DNA of 64,000 nucleotides from Nonomuraea turcica (GCF_030718205.1 NZ_JAUZQF010000004.1:310001-374000), one strand, 5' to 3'; counted from the first letter of the stretch, positions 8,690 to 17,803 are shown. Made by a program: numbers and translations. The notes: a model not told the origin generated them from the sequence alone.

Positions 8690-9298
8690 CTAGGCGTCCA
8701 GCGGGTTGCGCGCGATGCGGTCGAGGACGCCGCCTGCCACGAACCGGCCGGCGATGCTCTCGGGCTTGCGCGCGCCCTGCTCGGAGATGCACACGGCGAA
8801 CTCCTTGGCGATCTCCAGCCGCGGATAACGCTCCAGCACCTCCCGCCGCACTTCGGCGGGGATCTCGTCGGTACGGCGGCCGGAGATGTCCATGCCGGTG
8901 GACAGCTCCAGCAGGTGCCCCTCGGGATCCTCCGCCACCGGCACTTCGTCCCACATGTGCCGGATGATCACCTCGGCCGCGCGTGATCTGCGCTCGGGCG
9001 ACCAGCCGGCTCCGGCGGCGAAGGCCCAGGCCACGTGCCCGCCCGCCTCCTCAAAGGGCACCGTGTGGCTGTCGAACTCGGCGACCAGTCCGAGGTCGTG
9101 CAGCATGGCCGACACGTAGAGCAACTCGGCGTCGAACGCGATGCCGTTGTCCTGCGCGTACGCGGCCGCCCACAGGTAGGCGCGGATCGAGTGGTTGAGC
9201 AGCGACGGCGAATGGTAGCGGCCGGCCAGTTCGAGCGCGCCGCGGCAGGCGGGCGTGTCGGGAATCACAAGGTCGTCGAATCTCACGGAAACAAGCAT
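8690..9298 (-). CDS. HD-domain phosphohydrolase-like protein
   Basis: About 202 residues with an HD signature: an upstream His in LLNHSIRAYLWA, then SAMLHDLGL and a later HMWDEV, consistent with a metal-dependent phosphohydrolase of the cyanamide-hydratase-like group. The substrate is unknown. ATG 9298 is preferred; an ATG at 9334 in the same frame would add 12 residues, and neither has a convincing ribosome binding site. The gene is convergent with the ABM gene and divergent from the heparinase-like gene. Confidence 0.8.
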   Translation of the reverse strand: MLVSVRFDDLVIPDTPACRGALELAGRYHSPSLLNHSIRAYLWAAAYAQDNGIAFDAELLYVSAMLHDLGLVAEFDSHTVPFEEAGGHVAWAFAAGAGWSPERRSRAAEVIIRHMWDEVPVAEDPEGHLLELSTGMDISGRRTDEIPAEVRREVLERYPRLEIAKEFAVCISEQGARKPESIAGRFVAGGVLDRIARNPLDA

Positions 9299-9438
9299 GC
9301 CAGTGAGGCATCGCGCGGTTAACGAATCGGGCACGTAGCTTGACCAGTTGATCGTAATCCGGACAGCATGTTCCGCCGTCCTTATTTACTCGGGAGCTCC
9401 GCTCCCTTATCCATCTTTTTGTCCCGAAAGGAACTGGC

Positions 9439-11073
9439 GTGCGCCGGCTCGCGATACCTCTTGCCCTCATGCTCGCCCTCGGCGGGCTCGTGAGCCCTGC
9501 ACAAGCCGACGACAAGGTGACGCGTACCGCGCAGTGCCAGGGCGACTGGTTACCCGGCACGCCGACGGCCGACGACGTCATGCGGGGCGAGCTCTCGCTC
9601 GTGGGCCTGCCCGCCTACAAGCTCGGCAAGAAGATCAACTGGGACGCGAGCCCGTACAGGAACCGCTCCTGGGAGTTCGTCTTCCAGTCGCTGCGCTGGA
9701 TGGGCACGCTGGTCGTCGAGTACGAGAACACCGGCGAGCGCGGTTACCTCGACCGCGCCGAGGAGATCGCCAAGGACTGGGTGGCCAACAACAAGTACGG
9801 CGCCCGCGGCACCCAGCCGTACGTGTGGAAAGACCACCCGGTCTCCCTGCGCACCCAGCCGCTGCTGTGCCTGAGCATGCACGTCAAGGAGGGCTGGCTG
9901 AAGGACAGCCTGGCCATGCACGCCAAGCTCCTGTCGGACTCGCGCCTGTACAAGAAGGGCCATAACCACGGCATCGACCAGGACATCGCGCTCATGGGCA
10001 TCGGCTGCAGATACGGCCGCAAGGACTGGGCGGACCTGGCCTCCAGGCGCCTGACGGGCACGGTGGCGATCGACGTGGACGCGCAGGGCGCGCTGATGGA
10101 GCAGGCGCCGCGGTACGCGGTCTACGTCTACAGCCGGCTCCAGTTCGCGATGACCGTCATGAAGTCCTGCGACCGCAAGGTGCCCGGCACGATCGCCTCG
10201 CGGACCGAGGCGCTGAAGGACTTCATCGCCCACGCGACCATGCCGAACGGCTACATGGCGCCCCTCGGGGACGGCAGCGCCGAGACCGAGCCGAAGATGG
10301 AGACCGGCACGCCGAAGCAGGAGGTCAAGGCGTACCGGGCGGGTTACGTGTTCGGCCGGACCGCCTGGGGCAAGCCCGACTCCGCGTACTACTCGATCAG
10401 GTTCGGGCCCGGCCTGAAGTTCCACGGGCACGAGGATCACCTGGGCGTCACGTACTACGCGCAGGGCCGCGACATCCTCGTCGACGGCGGCTTCCACTCC
10501 TACGAGAAGAGCTCCTACCGCTACTGGACGATGTCGCCCGAGGCGCACAACGTCCCCACCGTGGTCGGAGCCCGCTTCAGGCCGCGCACGTCCTCCAAGC
10601 TCACGGAGTCGAAGTACGGCTCGGACCGGCAGTCCTTCCGGCTGACCGACCAGGCTTACGGGGTGAGCCGGACCCGCTCCGTGCTGGTGAACCACGGCGA
10701 GGACGTGATGGCCGTGCTGGACACGGCCTCCGGCGGCAAGAAGGTCAGAAACGTGTGGCGCTTCGACCCCTCGCTGAAGGTGGTCTCCAACGGCGGCGGC
10801 AAGGTGGTGCTGGAGGACGGCAAGTTCAAGGTCACGCTGCTGCAGTTCTCCGCCTCCTGCGACCGGGTCGGCGGGCAGAAGGTGGAGCGCGGCGGCAGGC
10901 TCGGCTGGGTGTCGCCGACCTACCTGTCGAAGAAGCCGACCAACGTGGTCGTGTCCCCGGCGGCCGAGTCCCTGCTGACGGTGATCGTGCCCGGCGCCGA
11001 GTCGCCCAAGGTGTCGTGCTCGGGCGGGAAGGTCACGGTCGACGGCGTGTCATTCCCTGCCGACCTGTTCTAG
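9439..11073 (+). CDS. Secreted heparinase II/III-like polysaccharide lyase
   Basis: A 544-residue secreted protein; residues 1-24 (MRRLAIPLALMLALGG, then SPAQA) form a signal peptide. The N-terminal two-thirds is an alpha-toroid-like helical domain. The second part carries the heparinase II/III region, with FHGHEDHLGVTYYAQGRDILVDGG and SYRYWTMSPEAHN, followed by a beta-rich C-terminus. Such enzymes cleave uronate-containing polysaccharides. GTG start with AAAGGAA upstream. The 9335-9438 leader has an AT-richer promoter-like stretch and a hairpin (gggagc/gctccc, about 9392). It is a lone gene. Confidence 0.87.
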   Translation: MRRLAIPLALMLALGGLVSPAQADDKVTRTAQCQGDWLPGTPTADDVMRGELSLVGLPAYKLGKKINWDASPYRNRSWEFVFQSLRWMGTLVVEYENTGERGYLDRAEEIAKDWVANNKYGARGTQPYVWKDHPVSLRTQPLLCLSMHVKEGWLKDSLAMHAKLLSDSRLYKKGHNHGIDQDIALMGIGCRYGRKDWADLASRRLTGTVAIDVDAQGALMEQAPRYAVYVYSRLQFAMTVMKSCDRKVPGTIASRTEALKDFIAHATMPNGYMAPLGDGSAETEPKMETGTPKQEVKAYRAGYVFGRTAWGKPDSAYYSIRFGPGLKFHGHEDHLGVTYYAQGRDILVDGGFHSYEKSSYRYWTMSPEAHNVPTVVGARFRPRTSSKLTESKYGSDRQSFRLTDQAYGVSRTRSVLVNHGEDVMAVLDTASGGKKVRNVWRFDPSLKVVSNGGGKVVLEDGKFKVTLLQFSASCDRVGGQKVERGGRLGWVSPTYLSKKPTNVVVSPAAESLLTVIVPGAESPKVSCSGGKVTVDGVSFPADLF

Positions 11074-11074
11074 C

Positions 11075-11096
11075 GGCGGCCGGCACGCCGGCCGCC
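11075..11096. terminator. Bidirectional hairpin between heparinase-like gene and cimA
   Basis: A perfect 10-bp inverted repeat (ggcggccggc / gccggccgcc, two-base centre) in the 33 bp between two convergent stop codons. There is no T-run on either side, so it is a GC-type terminator serving both genes. Confidence 0.7.
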
Positions 11097-11106
11097 TGCA
11101 GGGCTC

Positions 11107-12681
11107 TCAGCAGTCGCGGCCGGCACGCAGCAGGCCGTACGTGACCGCCTGCTCCAGTGCTTGCCAGGAGGCGTCGATGATGTTCTCGGCGACGCCGACG
11201 GTGGCCCATTCGCCCGTGTCGTCGCTGGAGGTGATCAGGACGCGGGTGATGGCGTCGGTGCCGTGCGTGTCCTCCAGTATGCGGACCTTGAAGTCGACCA
11301 GCTCCAGCTTGGCCAGCTCGGGGTAGAGCTGCTCCAGCGCCAGGCGGACGGCCTTGTCCAGGGCGTTGACGGGGCCGTTGCCCTCGCCGGTGGCCACGAT
11401 GCGCTCGCCCTTGGCGTGCACCTTGACGGTGGCCTCACTGACCAGCTCGCCGCCCTTGGTCCGCTCGACGATGACCCGCCAGGACTCCACGTCGAAGTGG
11501 CGCTTGCGCTCCCCGGCCACGGTGTCACGCAGCAGCAGCTCGAAGGAGGCGTCCGCGGCCTCGAACGTGAAGCCCTTGGACTCCAGGTCCTTGACCCGCT
11601 CGACCAGCGTCTTGGTGTGCTCGGGCGTCAGCTCGTAGCCCAGCTCACGGCCCTTGAGCTCGACCGAGGCGCGGCCTGCCATGTCGGAGACCAGCATGCG
11701 CATGTCGTTGCCGACGGCGGCCGGGTCGATGTGCTGGTAGAGGTTGGGGTCGACCTTGATCGCGCTGGCGTGCAGGCCGGCCTTGTGGGCGAAGGCGGAC
11801 ATGCCGACGTAGGGCGCGTGGGAGTTGGGGGTGACGTTGGTGACCTCGGTGATGGCGTGCGCGATGCGGGTCATGTCGGCCAGCGCGGCCGCCGGCACCA
11901 GGTCGAATCCCCTCTTGAGCTGCAGGTTGGCGACGACGGTGAAGAGGTTGGCGTTGCCGGAGCGCTCGCCGTAGCCGTTGGCGCAGCCCTGGACGTGGGT
12001 GGCGCCCGCCTTGACGGCGGCCAGCGTGTTGGCGACCGCGCAGCCGGTGTCGTCGTGGCAGTGGATGCCGACGCGGGCGCCGGCCTGAACGGCCTCGTTG
12101 ACGATGTCGGCCAGCTCGTCGGGGAGCATGCCGCCATTGGTGTCACACAGGGCGATGACGTCGGCTCCGGCCTCGGCGGCGGTCCTGAGGACCTCCAGCG
12201 CGTAGGCTGGATTGGACTTGTAGCCGTCGAAGAAGTGCTCGGCGTCGAGGAAGACCCGCTGTCCCCCCGCACGAAGGTGAGAGACCGTGTCGCGGATCAT
12301 CGCGAGGTTCTCCTGGAGAGTCGTGCGGAGGGCCAGCTCCACGTGCCGGTCGTGACTCTTGGCGACAAGGGTCACGACCGGCGCGCCGGATTCGCGCAAA
12401 GCGGCCACCAAAGGGTCGTCGGCTGCCTTCACACCGGCCCGGCGGGTCGCGCCGAACGCGGCGAGTTGCGCATGCTTCAGGTCGAGCTCTGTTTGAGCGC
12501 GCCTGAAGAACTCGGTGTCCTTGGGGTTGGCGCCGGGCCAGCCCCCCTCAATGAAGCCGACGCCCAGCCCGTCCAGGTGACGCGCGACGGCGAGCTTGTC
12601 GGCGACGGTCAGGTTGAGCCCCTCCTGCTGCGCGCCGTCTCGCAGGGTCGTGTCGTATACGTGGAAGCGGTCGTCGGCCAT
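11107..12681 (-). CDS. cimA: (R)-citramalate synthase
   Basis: Condenses pyruvate and acetyl-CoA to citramalate, the first step of the threonine-independent isoleucine route. The 524-residue protein has the DRE-TIM metallolyase start YDTTLRDGAQQEGLNL, the HCHDDTGCAVAN metal site, ERSGNANL and a C-terminal LeuA-type regulatory domain (SDDTGEWATVGVAENIID). I choose ATG 12681 with AGAGAGG upstream. The leader encodes an Ile/Leu-rich peptide and a terminator, so BCAA attenuation is expected. A LeuA2-type 2-isopropylmalate synthase is the main alternative, but the DGAQQEG pattern favours citramalate synthase. Confidence 0.92.
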   Translation of the reverse strand: MADDRFHVYDTTLRDGAQQEGLNLTVADKLAVARHLDGLGVGFIEGGWPGANPKDTEFFRRAQTELDLKHAQLAAFGATRRAGVKAADDPLVAALRESGAPVVTLVAKSHDRHVELALRTTLQENLAMIRDTVSHLRAGGQRVFLDAEHFFDGYKSNPAYALEVLRTAAEAGADVIALCDTNGGMLPDELADIVNEAVQAGARVGIHCHDDTGCAVANTLAAVKAGATHVQGCANGYGERSGNANLFTVVANLQLKRGFDLVPAAALADMTRIAHAITEVTNVTPNSHAPYVGMSAFAHKAGLHASAIKVDPNLYQHIDPAAVGNDMRMLVSDMAGRASVELKGRELGYELTPEHTKTLVERVKDLESKGFTFEAADASFELLLRDTVAGERKRHFDVESWRVIVERTKGGELVSEATVKVHAKGERIVATGEGNGPVNALDKAVRLALEQLYPELAKLELVDFKVRILEDTHGTDAITRVLITSSDDTGEWATVGVAENIIDASWQALEQAVTYGLLRAGRDC

Positions 12682-12703
12682 GAGCCTCTCTTTTCGTGAA
12701 AAC

Positions 12704-12733
12704 AAAAAGACCCCTCACGGACGTGAGAGGTCT
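12704..12733 (-). terminator. Attenuator terminator of cimA
   Basis: On the reverse strand AGACCTCTCACG pairs with CGTGAGGGGTCT (one U-G wobble) and is followed by TTTTTGTTTT. It sits 22 bp before the cimA start and after a leader peptide, so it is a conditional terminator rather than a gene end. The G-U pair forms only in the cimA-sense RNA. Confidence 0.85.
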
Positions 12734-12768
12734 GCGCGCTGGCGTTGTCCCTGTGTCAGCCAGCGCGC
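12734..12768 (-). promoter_or_regulatory. Leader hairpin of the cimA attenuator
   Basis: A 10-bp stem, GCGCGCTGGC with GCCAGCGCGC, directly abuts the terminator and overlaps the RRAG-stop codons of the leader peptide. A ribosome finishing or stalling in the leader would alter it. GGTCTG in the leader codons is also complementary to CAGACC at the base of the terminator, a possible competing pair. Confidence 0.7.
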
Positions 12769-12797
12769 CTGTCAATAATGAGCAGACCGTAGAACAT
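12756..12797 (-). CDS. BCAA leader peptide MFYGLLIIDRRAG upstream of cimA
   Basis: A 13-codon open frame whose codons 5-8 are Leu-Leu-Ile-Ile. It lies 74 bp upstream of cimA and ends inside the leader hairpin. Consecutive BCAA codons, a hairpin and a U-tailed terminator make the classic attenuation arrangement: low charged tRNA-Leu/Ile would stall the ribosome and favour read-through into cimA. Its RRAG ending is shared with the ilvB leader at 45888-45938. Confidence 0.85.
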   Translation of the reverse strand: MFYGLLIIDRRAG

Positions 12798-12808
12798 GGT
12801 GTCACCCA

Positions 12809-12839
12809 GTGTGCCATAGCGATTCACCACTTGGCACAC
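12809..12839. promoter_or_regulatory. Inverted repeat in the cimA promoter region
   Basis: Arms gtgtgcca and tggcacac, separated by 15 bp, lie just upstream of the cimA leader peptide. The 8-bp perfect arms with about 1.5-turn centre spacing look like a dimeric regulator site. No factor can be named from sequence. Confidence 0.45.
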
Positions 12840-12865
12840 CGGTCTCACCTTGTGGGATCTCCGAG

Positions 12866-13501
12866 TCACACCTCTACGCCCATGCCCCCGGTGATGGCCT
12901 TTTCGAGCGCGGTGGCGTCGAACGCCTCGTTGCCCAGCAGCTGCCCGTCCAGGACCAGGGTCGGCGTGCCCTCCAGCCGGATCGTGGCGGTCTGCTCCAG
13001 GTGCGCCTTCGCGTACGACTGCGACGTCACGCACTCGTCGACCGCCGCGCCTGCCTTCCTGGCCGCCTTGACCAGCTCCTCGACGGTGAACCCTGACGCC
13101 TCGCCGTGCGGCGCGGGCTGGATGGCGTACAGCTCGTCGCGGAAGGCCAGCCAGTTCGCCTCGGGAACGCAGCGGGCGGCCGCGGCGGCGCGGACGGAGT
13201 TGGAGCGCATGGGCTCGTCCTGGAAGATCGTCACCGGGTGGAAGACGACCTTGACTTTGCCCTCGCGCGCCAGCCGCTGGATCGTGGCGTCGACCTTGGC
13301 ATGCATGTCCTTGCACACCGGGCAGTCGTAGTCCTCGTACACGTCCAGCACAGGGGCGTCGCTCGACCTGTCCGCCAGCACCATGGAGCCGTCCGCCTGC
13401 CTGCTCAGCTGTACGCCATCGGACGACGTGCCCGGCTGAGCGAACCACAACACGGACAGAACCACGCAGGCCAGCACGACCGCCGCAAACCGCTTCATCA
13501 C
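12866..13501 (-). CDS. Exported DsbA-like thiol-disulfide protein
   Basis: A 211-residue protein with an N-terminal signal/anchor (FAAVVLACVVLSVLWF, residues 5-20) and a thioredoxin-fold domain with active site CPVC (Cys60, Cys63) in YEDYDCPVCKDMH, and the cis-Pro loop EGTPTLVLDG. This is the DsbA/thioredoxin_4 family used for disulfide formation or reduction outside the membrane. Single gene, divergent from the O-methyltransferase. Confidence 0.88.
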   Translation of the reverse strand: MMKRFAAVVLACVVLSVLWFAQPGTSSDGVQLSRQADGSMVLADRSSDAPVLDVYEDYDCPVCKDMHAKVDATIQRLAREGKVKVVFHPVTIFQDEPMRSNSVRAAAAARCVPEANWLAFRDELYAIQPAPHGEASGFTVEELVKAARKAGAAVDECVTSQSYAKAHLEQTATIRLEGTPTLVLDGQLLGNEAFDATALEKAITGGMGVEV

Positions 13502-13524
13502 TTGCGAGACCCTATCGTGGCCTT

Positions 13525-14169
13525 ATGAAGGCAGACCTCATCACTCCCGCCGTCGCACGGTATGTCCTTGAGCACTCCACCAAGCCCGATCCCCTGCTGG
13601 AGGAGCTGGCCAAGGAGACCATCGAGGTCACGGGCGGCTCCGCGGTCATGCAGATCTCCCCTGACCAGGGCCTTTTCCTCACGATGATCACCCAGCTGAT
13701 GGCTCCTGACGTGGCCGTGGAGGTGGGGACGTTCACCGGCTATTCGTCCCTGTGCATCGCCCGTGGGCTGTCGGGCGGCCGGCTGCACTGCTTCGACGTG
13801 AGCGAGAAGTGGACGTCGATCGCGCGCCGCTACTGGGCGGAGGGCGGCGTGGCCGACCGGGTGACGCTCACACTGGGGCCGGCCATGGAGACGCTGGCCG
13901 CCTTCGACCAGACCGTCGACCTCGCCTTCCTGGACGCCGACAAGGGCAACTACCCCGGCTACTACGAGTTGCTGATCGAGCGCATGCGGCCCGGCGGGCT
14001 GCTGATCGCGGACAACACGCTGCGCGGCGGGCACGTGGCCGATCCCGCCCACGACGAGGTCACGACCGTGGAGATCCGGGAGTTCAACGACCTGGTGATC
14101 GAGGACCCCCGGGTCACCGTGCTCGTGCTGCCGGTCGCGGACGGGATGACGCTGATCAGAAAGAAGTGA
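13525..14169 (+). CDS. SAM-dependent O-methyltransferase (caffeoyl-CoA type)
   Basis: A 214-residue cation-dependent class I methyltransferase. The SAM motif VEVGTFTGYSSLCIARGL is at about residues 71-88. AFLDADKGNYPGYYELL and LLIADNTLRGG carry the acidic metal ligands of the CCoAOMT family. Substrates are usually catechols; the actual one is unknown. It ends 4 bp before the convergent ilvE stop. Confidence 0.92.
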   Translation: MKADLITPAVARYVLEHSTKPDPLLEELAKETIEVTGGSAVMQISPDQGLFLTMITQLMAPDVAVEVGTFTGYSSLCIARGLSGGRLHCFDVSEKWTSIARRYWAEGGVADRVTLTLGPAMETLAAFDQTVDLAFLDADKGNYPGYYELLIERMRPGGLLIADNTLRGGHVADPAHDEVTTVEIREFNDLVIEDPRVTVLVLPVADGMTLIRKK

Positions 14170-14173
14170 CGTA

Positions 14174-15271
14174 CTAACCGATCTTGTGGACCCAGTTGTG
14201 GGCGTCGGGGCGGGCGCCGTACTGGATGCCGACCAGCTCCTCGCGCACCCGCATCGTCACCGGCCCGGGGGTGCCGTCGGCGACGGTCCAGGCGCGGTCG
14301 GCGCCCTTCACCGAGCCCACGGGGGTGACCACGGCCGCCGTCCCGCAGGCGAAGACCTCCGTCAGCTCGCCGGACGCGCAGCCGGACTGCCATTCCTCGA
14401 CCGAGATGAGCCGCTCCTCGGTCTCCAGGCCGAGGTCACCGGCCAGTTCCAGGATGGAGTCCCTGGTGATGCCGGGCAGCAGGGTGCCGGTCAGCGCGGG
14501 GGTGACGAGCTTGTTGCCGAAGACGAAGAACAGGTTCATGCCGCCCATTTCCTCGACGTACTGGTGCGCGCCGGCGTCCAGCCACACCACCTGGTCGCAG
14601 CCGTTCGCCACCGCCTGCCGCTGGGCGACGAACGCCGCCGCGTAGTTGCCGCCGCACTTGGCGAAACCGGTGCCGCCGGGCGCCGCGCGGGTGTATTCGG
14701 TGGACAGCCAGACCGAGACGGGCTTGATGCCGCCCGTGAAGTAGGAGGCCGCCGGCGAGGCGATCGCCATGTACTTGTACGTCTTCGACGGATAGTTGAC
14801 CCCGAGTCCCGCCTGCGTGGCGATCATGAAGGGCCGCAGGTAGAGGCTGTGCCCCTCGGTGGTGGGCACCCACTCCTTGTCGGTCTCGACGAGCAGCTCG
14901 AGCGACTCGACGAACGTCTCCTCGGGCAGCGCGGGCATGGCCATGCGGGCGGCCGAGCGGTTGAACCTGGAGGCGTTCGCGTATGGGCGGAACATCACGA
15001 TCGAGCCGGTGACCTGGCGATAGGCCTTCAGCCCCTCGAACAGCTCCTGCGCGTAGTGGAAGACCGAGGTGGCCGGGTCGAGAGAGAGCGGTCCGTACGG
15101 CATGAGCCTGGCGTCGTGCCAGCCCTGGCCCTCGGTGTAGTCGATCGAGACCATGTGATCGGTGAAGGTCTGCCCGAATCCCGGGTCCGCCAGCACCTGC
15201 TCGCGCTCTGCCGCGGTGCGAGCGTGGTCGGATAGCTGCACGTCGAAGCTGAGCTTCTGAGCGATGGTCAT
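14174..15271 (-). CDS. ilvE: Branched-chain amino acid aminotransferase
   Basis: Catalyses the last step of Leu, Ile and Val synthesis using PLP. The 365-residue class IV aminotransferase shows [28 protein letters not shown], the PLP-lysine region [12 protein letters not shown], and [15 protein letters not shown] 15271 ([11 protein letters not shown]) follows AAGGA. The frame is open to 15952 but that is leuB antisense and terminator DNA. The 160-bp leader holds small hairpins (ctgccc/gggcag near 15356) and a CCATATGG palindrome near 15389; I see no BCAA leader peptide. Confidence 0.96.
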   Translation of the reverse strand: MTIAQKLSFDVQLSDHARTAAEREQVLADPGFGQTFTDHMVSIDYTEGQGWHDARLMPYGPLSLDPATSVFHYAQELFEGLKAYRQVTGSIVMFRPYANASRFNRSAARMAMPALPEETFVESLELLVETDKEWVPTTEGHSLYLRPFMIATQAGLGVNYPSKTYKYMAIASPAASYFTGGIKPVSVWLSTEYTRAAPGGTGFAKCGGNYAAAFVAQRQAVANGCDQVVWLDAGAHQYVEEMGGMNLFFVFGNKLVTPALTGTLLPGITRDSILELAGDLGLETEERLISVEEWQSGCASGELTEVFACGTAAVVTPVGSVKGADRAWTVADGTPGPVTMRVREELVGIQYGARPDAHNWVHKIG

Positions 15272-15437
15272 GACGACGGTCCTTCTCTCTGCGAATCTGC
15301 GAAATCTACCGAATCCTGCGGACCTACGGATCCGCGAGGGCGATGGCAGCACTGCCCGAGGGCAGCTCGTACTTCCTATTGTCTCGCCATATGGGATGGC
15401 AAGCGGCTGATGGGATGGTTTCAACCGTTTGGACATG

Positions 15438-15475
15438 AAAAAGCGCCTGGCAGCCCTTCTCGGACCGCCAGGCGC
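15438..15475 (-). terminator. Terminator of leuB
   Basis: On the reverse strand GCGCCTGGC and GCCAGGCGC form a 9-bp stem with a 15-nt loop, followed by TTTTT, 18 bp after the leuB stop. It separates leuB from ilvE. Confidence 0.85.
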
Positions 15476-15492
15476 GTTCGAACTAGGCGGCC

Positions 15493-16539
15493 CTAGCCGG
15501 ATACTCGCGCGGTGATGGCGTCGCCGATCTCCTGCGTGCTGCGGCCCGCCCAGCCGGCCGGCCGCTCCACGATGTCGTCGGCCACCGCCTGCTCGACCTT
15601 CGCCGCCTCGTTGTGCAGGCCGAGGTGGTCGAGGAGCATGGCGACCGACAGGATGGTCGCGGTCGGGTCGGCCTTGCCCTGCCCGGCGATGTCGGGCGCG
15701 CTGCCGTGCACCGGCTCGAACATGCTGGGCGCGGTGCGCTCGGGGTTGATGTTGCCGCTGGCGGCCAGGCCGATGCCGCCGGCGATGGCCGCGCCGAGGT
15801 CGGTGATGATGTCGCCGAACAGGTTGTCGGTGACGACCACGTCGAACCGCTCCGGCTGGCTCACGAAGAACATCGAGGCCGCGTCGATGTGGCAGTAGTC
15901 GGTCGTGACCTCGGAGTATTCCTCCGCCAGCCGGTTGACCGTGCGCTGCCACAGGTCGCCCGCGTAGGTGAGGACGTTGGTCTTGTGGACGAGCGTGAGC
16001 TTCTTGCGGGGCCGCGTCTTGGCCTTCTCGAACGCGTAACGCACCACGCGCTCGACGCCGTAGGCGGTGTTGAGCGACTCCTGGGTGGCGATCTCATGGG
16101 GCGTGCCGCGCCGCATGGCGCCGCCGGTGCCCGCGTAGAGGCCCTCGGTGCCCTCCCGGACGACGATCATGTCGATGTCCTCGGCAGCCGTGTCGGCCAG
16201 CGGGGTCCGGACGCCGGGGAACAGCTTGACCGGCCGCAGGTTGACGTAGTGGTCGAACGCGAACCGCAGGCGCAGCAGCAGGTCGCGCTCGAGGATGCCC
16301 GGCGGCACGCTGGGGTCGCCCACGGCGCCGAGCAGGATCGCGTCGTAACCGCGCAGCTCCTCGAGCACCGAGTCCGGCAGTGTCTCACCGGTGCGGTGGT
16401 AGCGTGCTGCCCCCAGGTCGTAGTGGGTGGGCTCGATCTTCGTGCCGACGGCCTCCAGGACTTTGAGTCCTTCGGCCACGACCTCGGTGCCGATGCCATC
16501 CCCGGGGATGACGGCCAAGCGGATATTACGCGACTCCAT
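15493..16539 (-). CDS. leuB: 3-isopropylmalate dehydrogenase
   Basis: Oxidatively decarboxylates 3-isopropylmalate in leucine synthesis. The 348-residue protein shows [19 protein letters not shown] at the N-terminus, the substrate-loop Arg residues in [18 protein letters not shown], the [22 protein letters not shown] metal-binding segment and the cofactor region [19 protein letters not shown]. It lies alone between terminators, with serA further upstream on the same strand. Confidence 0.97.
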   Translation of the reverse strand: MESRNIRLAVIPGDGIGTEVVAEGLKVLEAVGTKIEPTHYDLGAARYHRTGETLPDSVLEELRGYDAILLGAVGDPSVPPGILERDLLLRLRFAFDHYVNLRPVKLFPGVRTPLADTAAEDIDMIVVREGTEGLYAGTGGAMRRGTPHEIATQESLNTAYGVERVVRYAFEKAKTRPRKKLTLVHKTNVLTYAGDLWQRTVNRLAEEYSEVTTDYCHIDAASMFFVSQPERFDVVVTDNLFGDIITDLGAAIAGGIGLAASGNINPERTAPSMFEPVHGSAPDIAGQGKADPTATILSVAMLLDHLGLHNEAAKVEQAVADDIVERPAGWAGRSTQEIGDAITARVSG

Positions 16540-16622
16540 GGCGGTTACCTTACCGGCTCGTCTCGACTGACGAACACATCATCTCACTCTTCGGACACGC
16601 TTTCGTGGCGTACCGTGGGTGC

Positions 16623-17438
16623 ATGCCCGAGAAGGTGCACCTCACCGAGGAGAAGGCCACTCTCCTCGCCACGCTGTACGGCAGGGCGCTCGACGCCAGG
16701 TCGCCGAGCCCGATACTCGGCGACGAGCTCGCCGCCGACGTGATCGGGCGGATCGACCACGATTTCCGCAAGACCGGCATCACCGCCCGCACTGCGCCGG
16801 CCGTGGCGCTCAGGGCCCGCTTCATGGACCGGTGGGCCGCCGAGTTCCTGGCCGCGCGTCCCGGCGCCACGGTGCTGCACCTGGGCTGCGGGCTCGACAC
16901 CCGCTTCCACCGGCTGACCCCGGCGCCGACCGTGCGCTGGTACGACGTCGACTACCCGGAGGTCGTCGAGCTGCGCCGGCGGCTGTTCCCCGAGCCGCCG
17001 CCGGGCTACACCATGATCGGCTCATCGGTCACCGAGCTGACCTGGCTCGACCAGGTCCCCGCCGACCGGCCTGTGCTGGTCGTCGCCGAGGGCCTGTTCT
17101 ACTATCTCGATCCCGGCGAGGGCCGGGCGCTGCTGCGGGCGATCGTGGAGCGCTTCCCGAGCGGCCAGTTCGTCTTCGACGCCTTGAACCGCCTGGGCCT
17201 GCGCCTGCAGAAGCTCAACAGGCCCGTCCAGAAGGCCGGGGCCACGCTCCACTGGAGCATCGAGGGCCCGGCCGACCTGGCAGCGATCCACCCGAAGCTG
17301 CGCTGTCTGGACGCGACGAGCGCCTTCGACATCGACGGGTTCGACCGTCTGTCGACGCCGCATCGCCTCGTGACCCGGATCGTCGAGCTCGTGCCGGGGA
17401 TGAAGCGGACAGCGGTGTTCTACCGGCTGGAATTCTGA
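16623..17438 (+). CDS. LCMT/PPM1-family class I SAM methyltransferase
   Basis: A 271-residue methyltransferase of the leucine carboxyl methyltransferase family, common in actinomycetes (Tcm-type polyketide O-methyltransferase relatives). Motifs are VLHLGCGLDTRFHRL (SAM binding), VRWYDVDYPEVVELRRR and VVAEGLFYYLDPGEG. ATG 16623 (MPEKVHLT) is used; GTG 16605 is an in-frame alternative. The product is unknown, with no biosynthetic cluster beside it. Its 3' end overlaps the small reverse gene at 17420 by 19 bp. Confidence 0.87.
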   Translation: MPEKVHLTEEKATLLATLYGRALDARSPSPILGDELAADVIGRIDHDFRKTGITARTAPAVALRARFMDRWAAEFLAARPGATVLHLGCGLDTRFHRLTPAPTVRWYDVDYPEVVELRRRLFPEPPPGYTMIGSSVTELTWLDQVPADRPVLVVAEGLFYYLDPGEGRALLRAIVERFPSGQFVFDALNRLGLRLQKLNRPVQKAGATLHWSIEGPADLAAIHPKLRCLDATSAFDIDGFDRLSTPHRLVTRIVELVPGMKRTAVFYRLEF

Positions 17439-17548
17439 GGCGCGCCGCCGTTGTCCCTGCGGTCCAGGGCGGTCTGCACGGCCTCCGCGGCCTCGTCGGC
17501 GTATTCCTCGGCACGGTTCCAGGCATCCATCTCGTACATGTCTCTCAT
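17420..17548 (-). CDS. Putative 42-residue acidic protein
   Basis: Encodes MRDMYEMDAWNRAEEY followed by an acidic Ala/Glu helix (ADEAAEAVQTALDRR) and a short tail. Bias is coding-like and the predicted structure is one amphipathic helix. It is convergent with and overlaps the methyltransferase end. ATG 17548 or the ATG three codons later could start it; Shine-Dalgarno support is weak. No family recognised. Confidence 0.4.
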   Translation of the reverse strand: MRDMYEMDAWNRAEEYADEAAEAVQTALDRRDNGGAPQNSSR

Positions 17549-17803
17549 CTCGTTTCGCGGGCGCGTTCCAAAAGGGACCTCGGATTCCGGTCGCGAACCC
17601 GACCGGGCCTGATCTCGTCGGTCCGGGTCACGGACCGGAGGAAGGGACTTATCGGCCGACGCACGCCGCTCACCGCGGCGAGTCGTCGACCTGCCCTAAC
17701 AGGCCTCGCCGCGGCAGGTAATGAGTACGAGCACCTGGCGCATTTGTCGTTACGATACCTGAGGCATCTCGTTGGATGTCCTAGTATCTCACATGCTGAG
17801 ACA
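17549..17803. other. Intergenic stretch with an inverted repeat, no gene seen
   Basis: Between the small reverse gene and the serA terminator. It includes the inverted repeat tctca-catgc-tgaga (17787-17801), and the related element gatacctgaggcatctcg about 30 bp away. These may be the promoter/operator of the 42-residue gene. No convincing ORF or RNA structure. Confidence 0.4.

Noticed and set aside
15272-15952. N-terminal extension of ilvE to 15952
   Set aside because: It passes through the leuB terminator and is antisense-free shadow of the leuB 3' end; ilvE relatives begin near MTIAQ.
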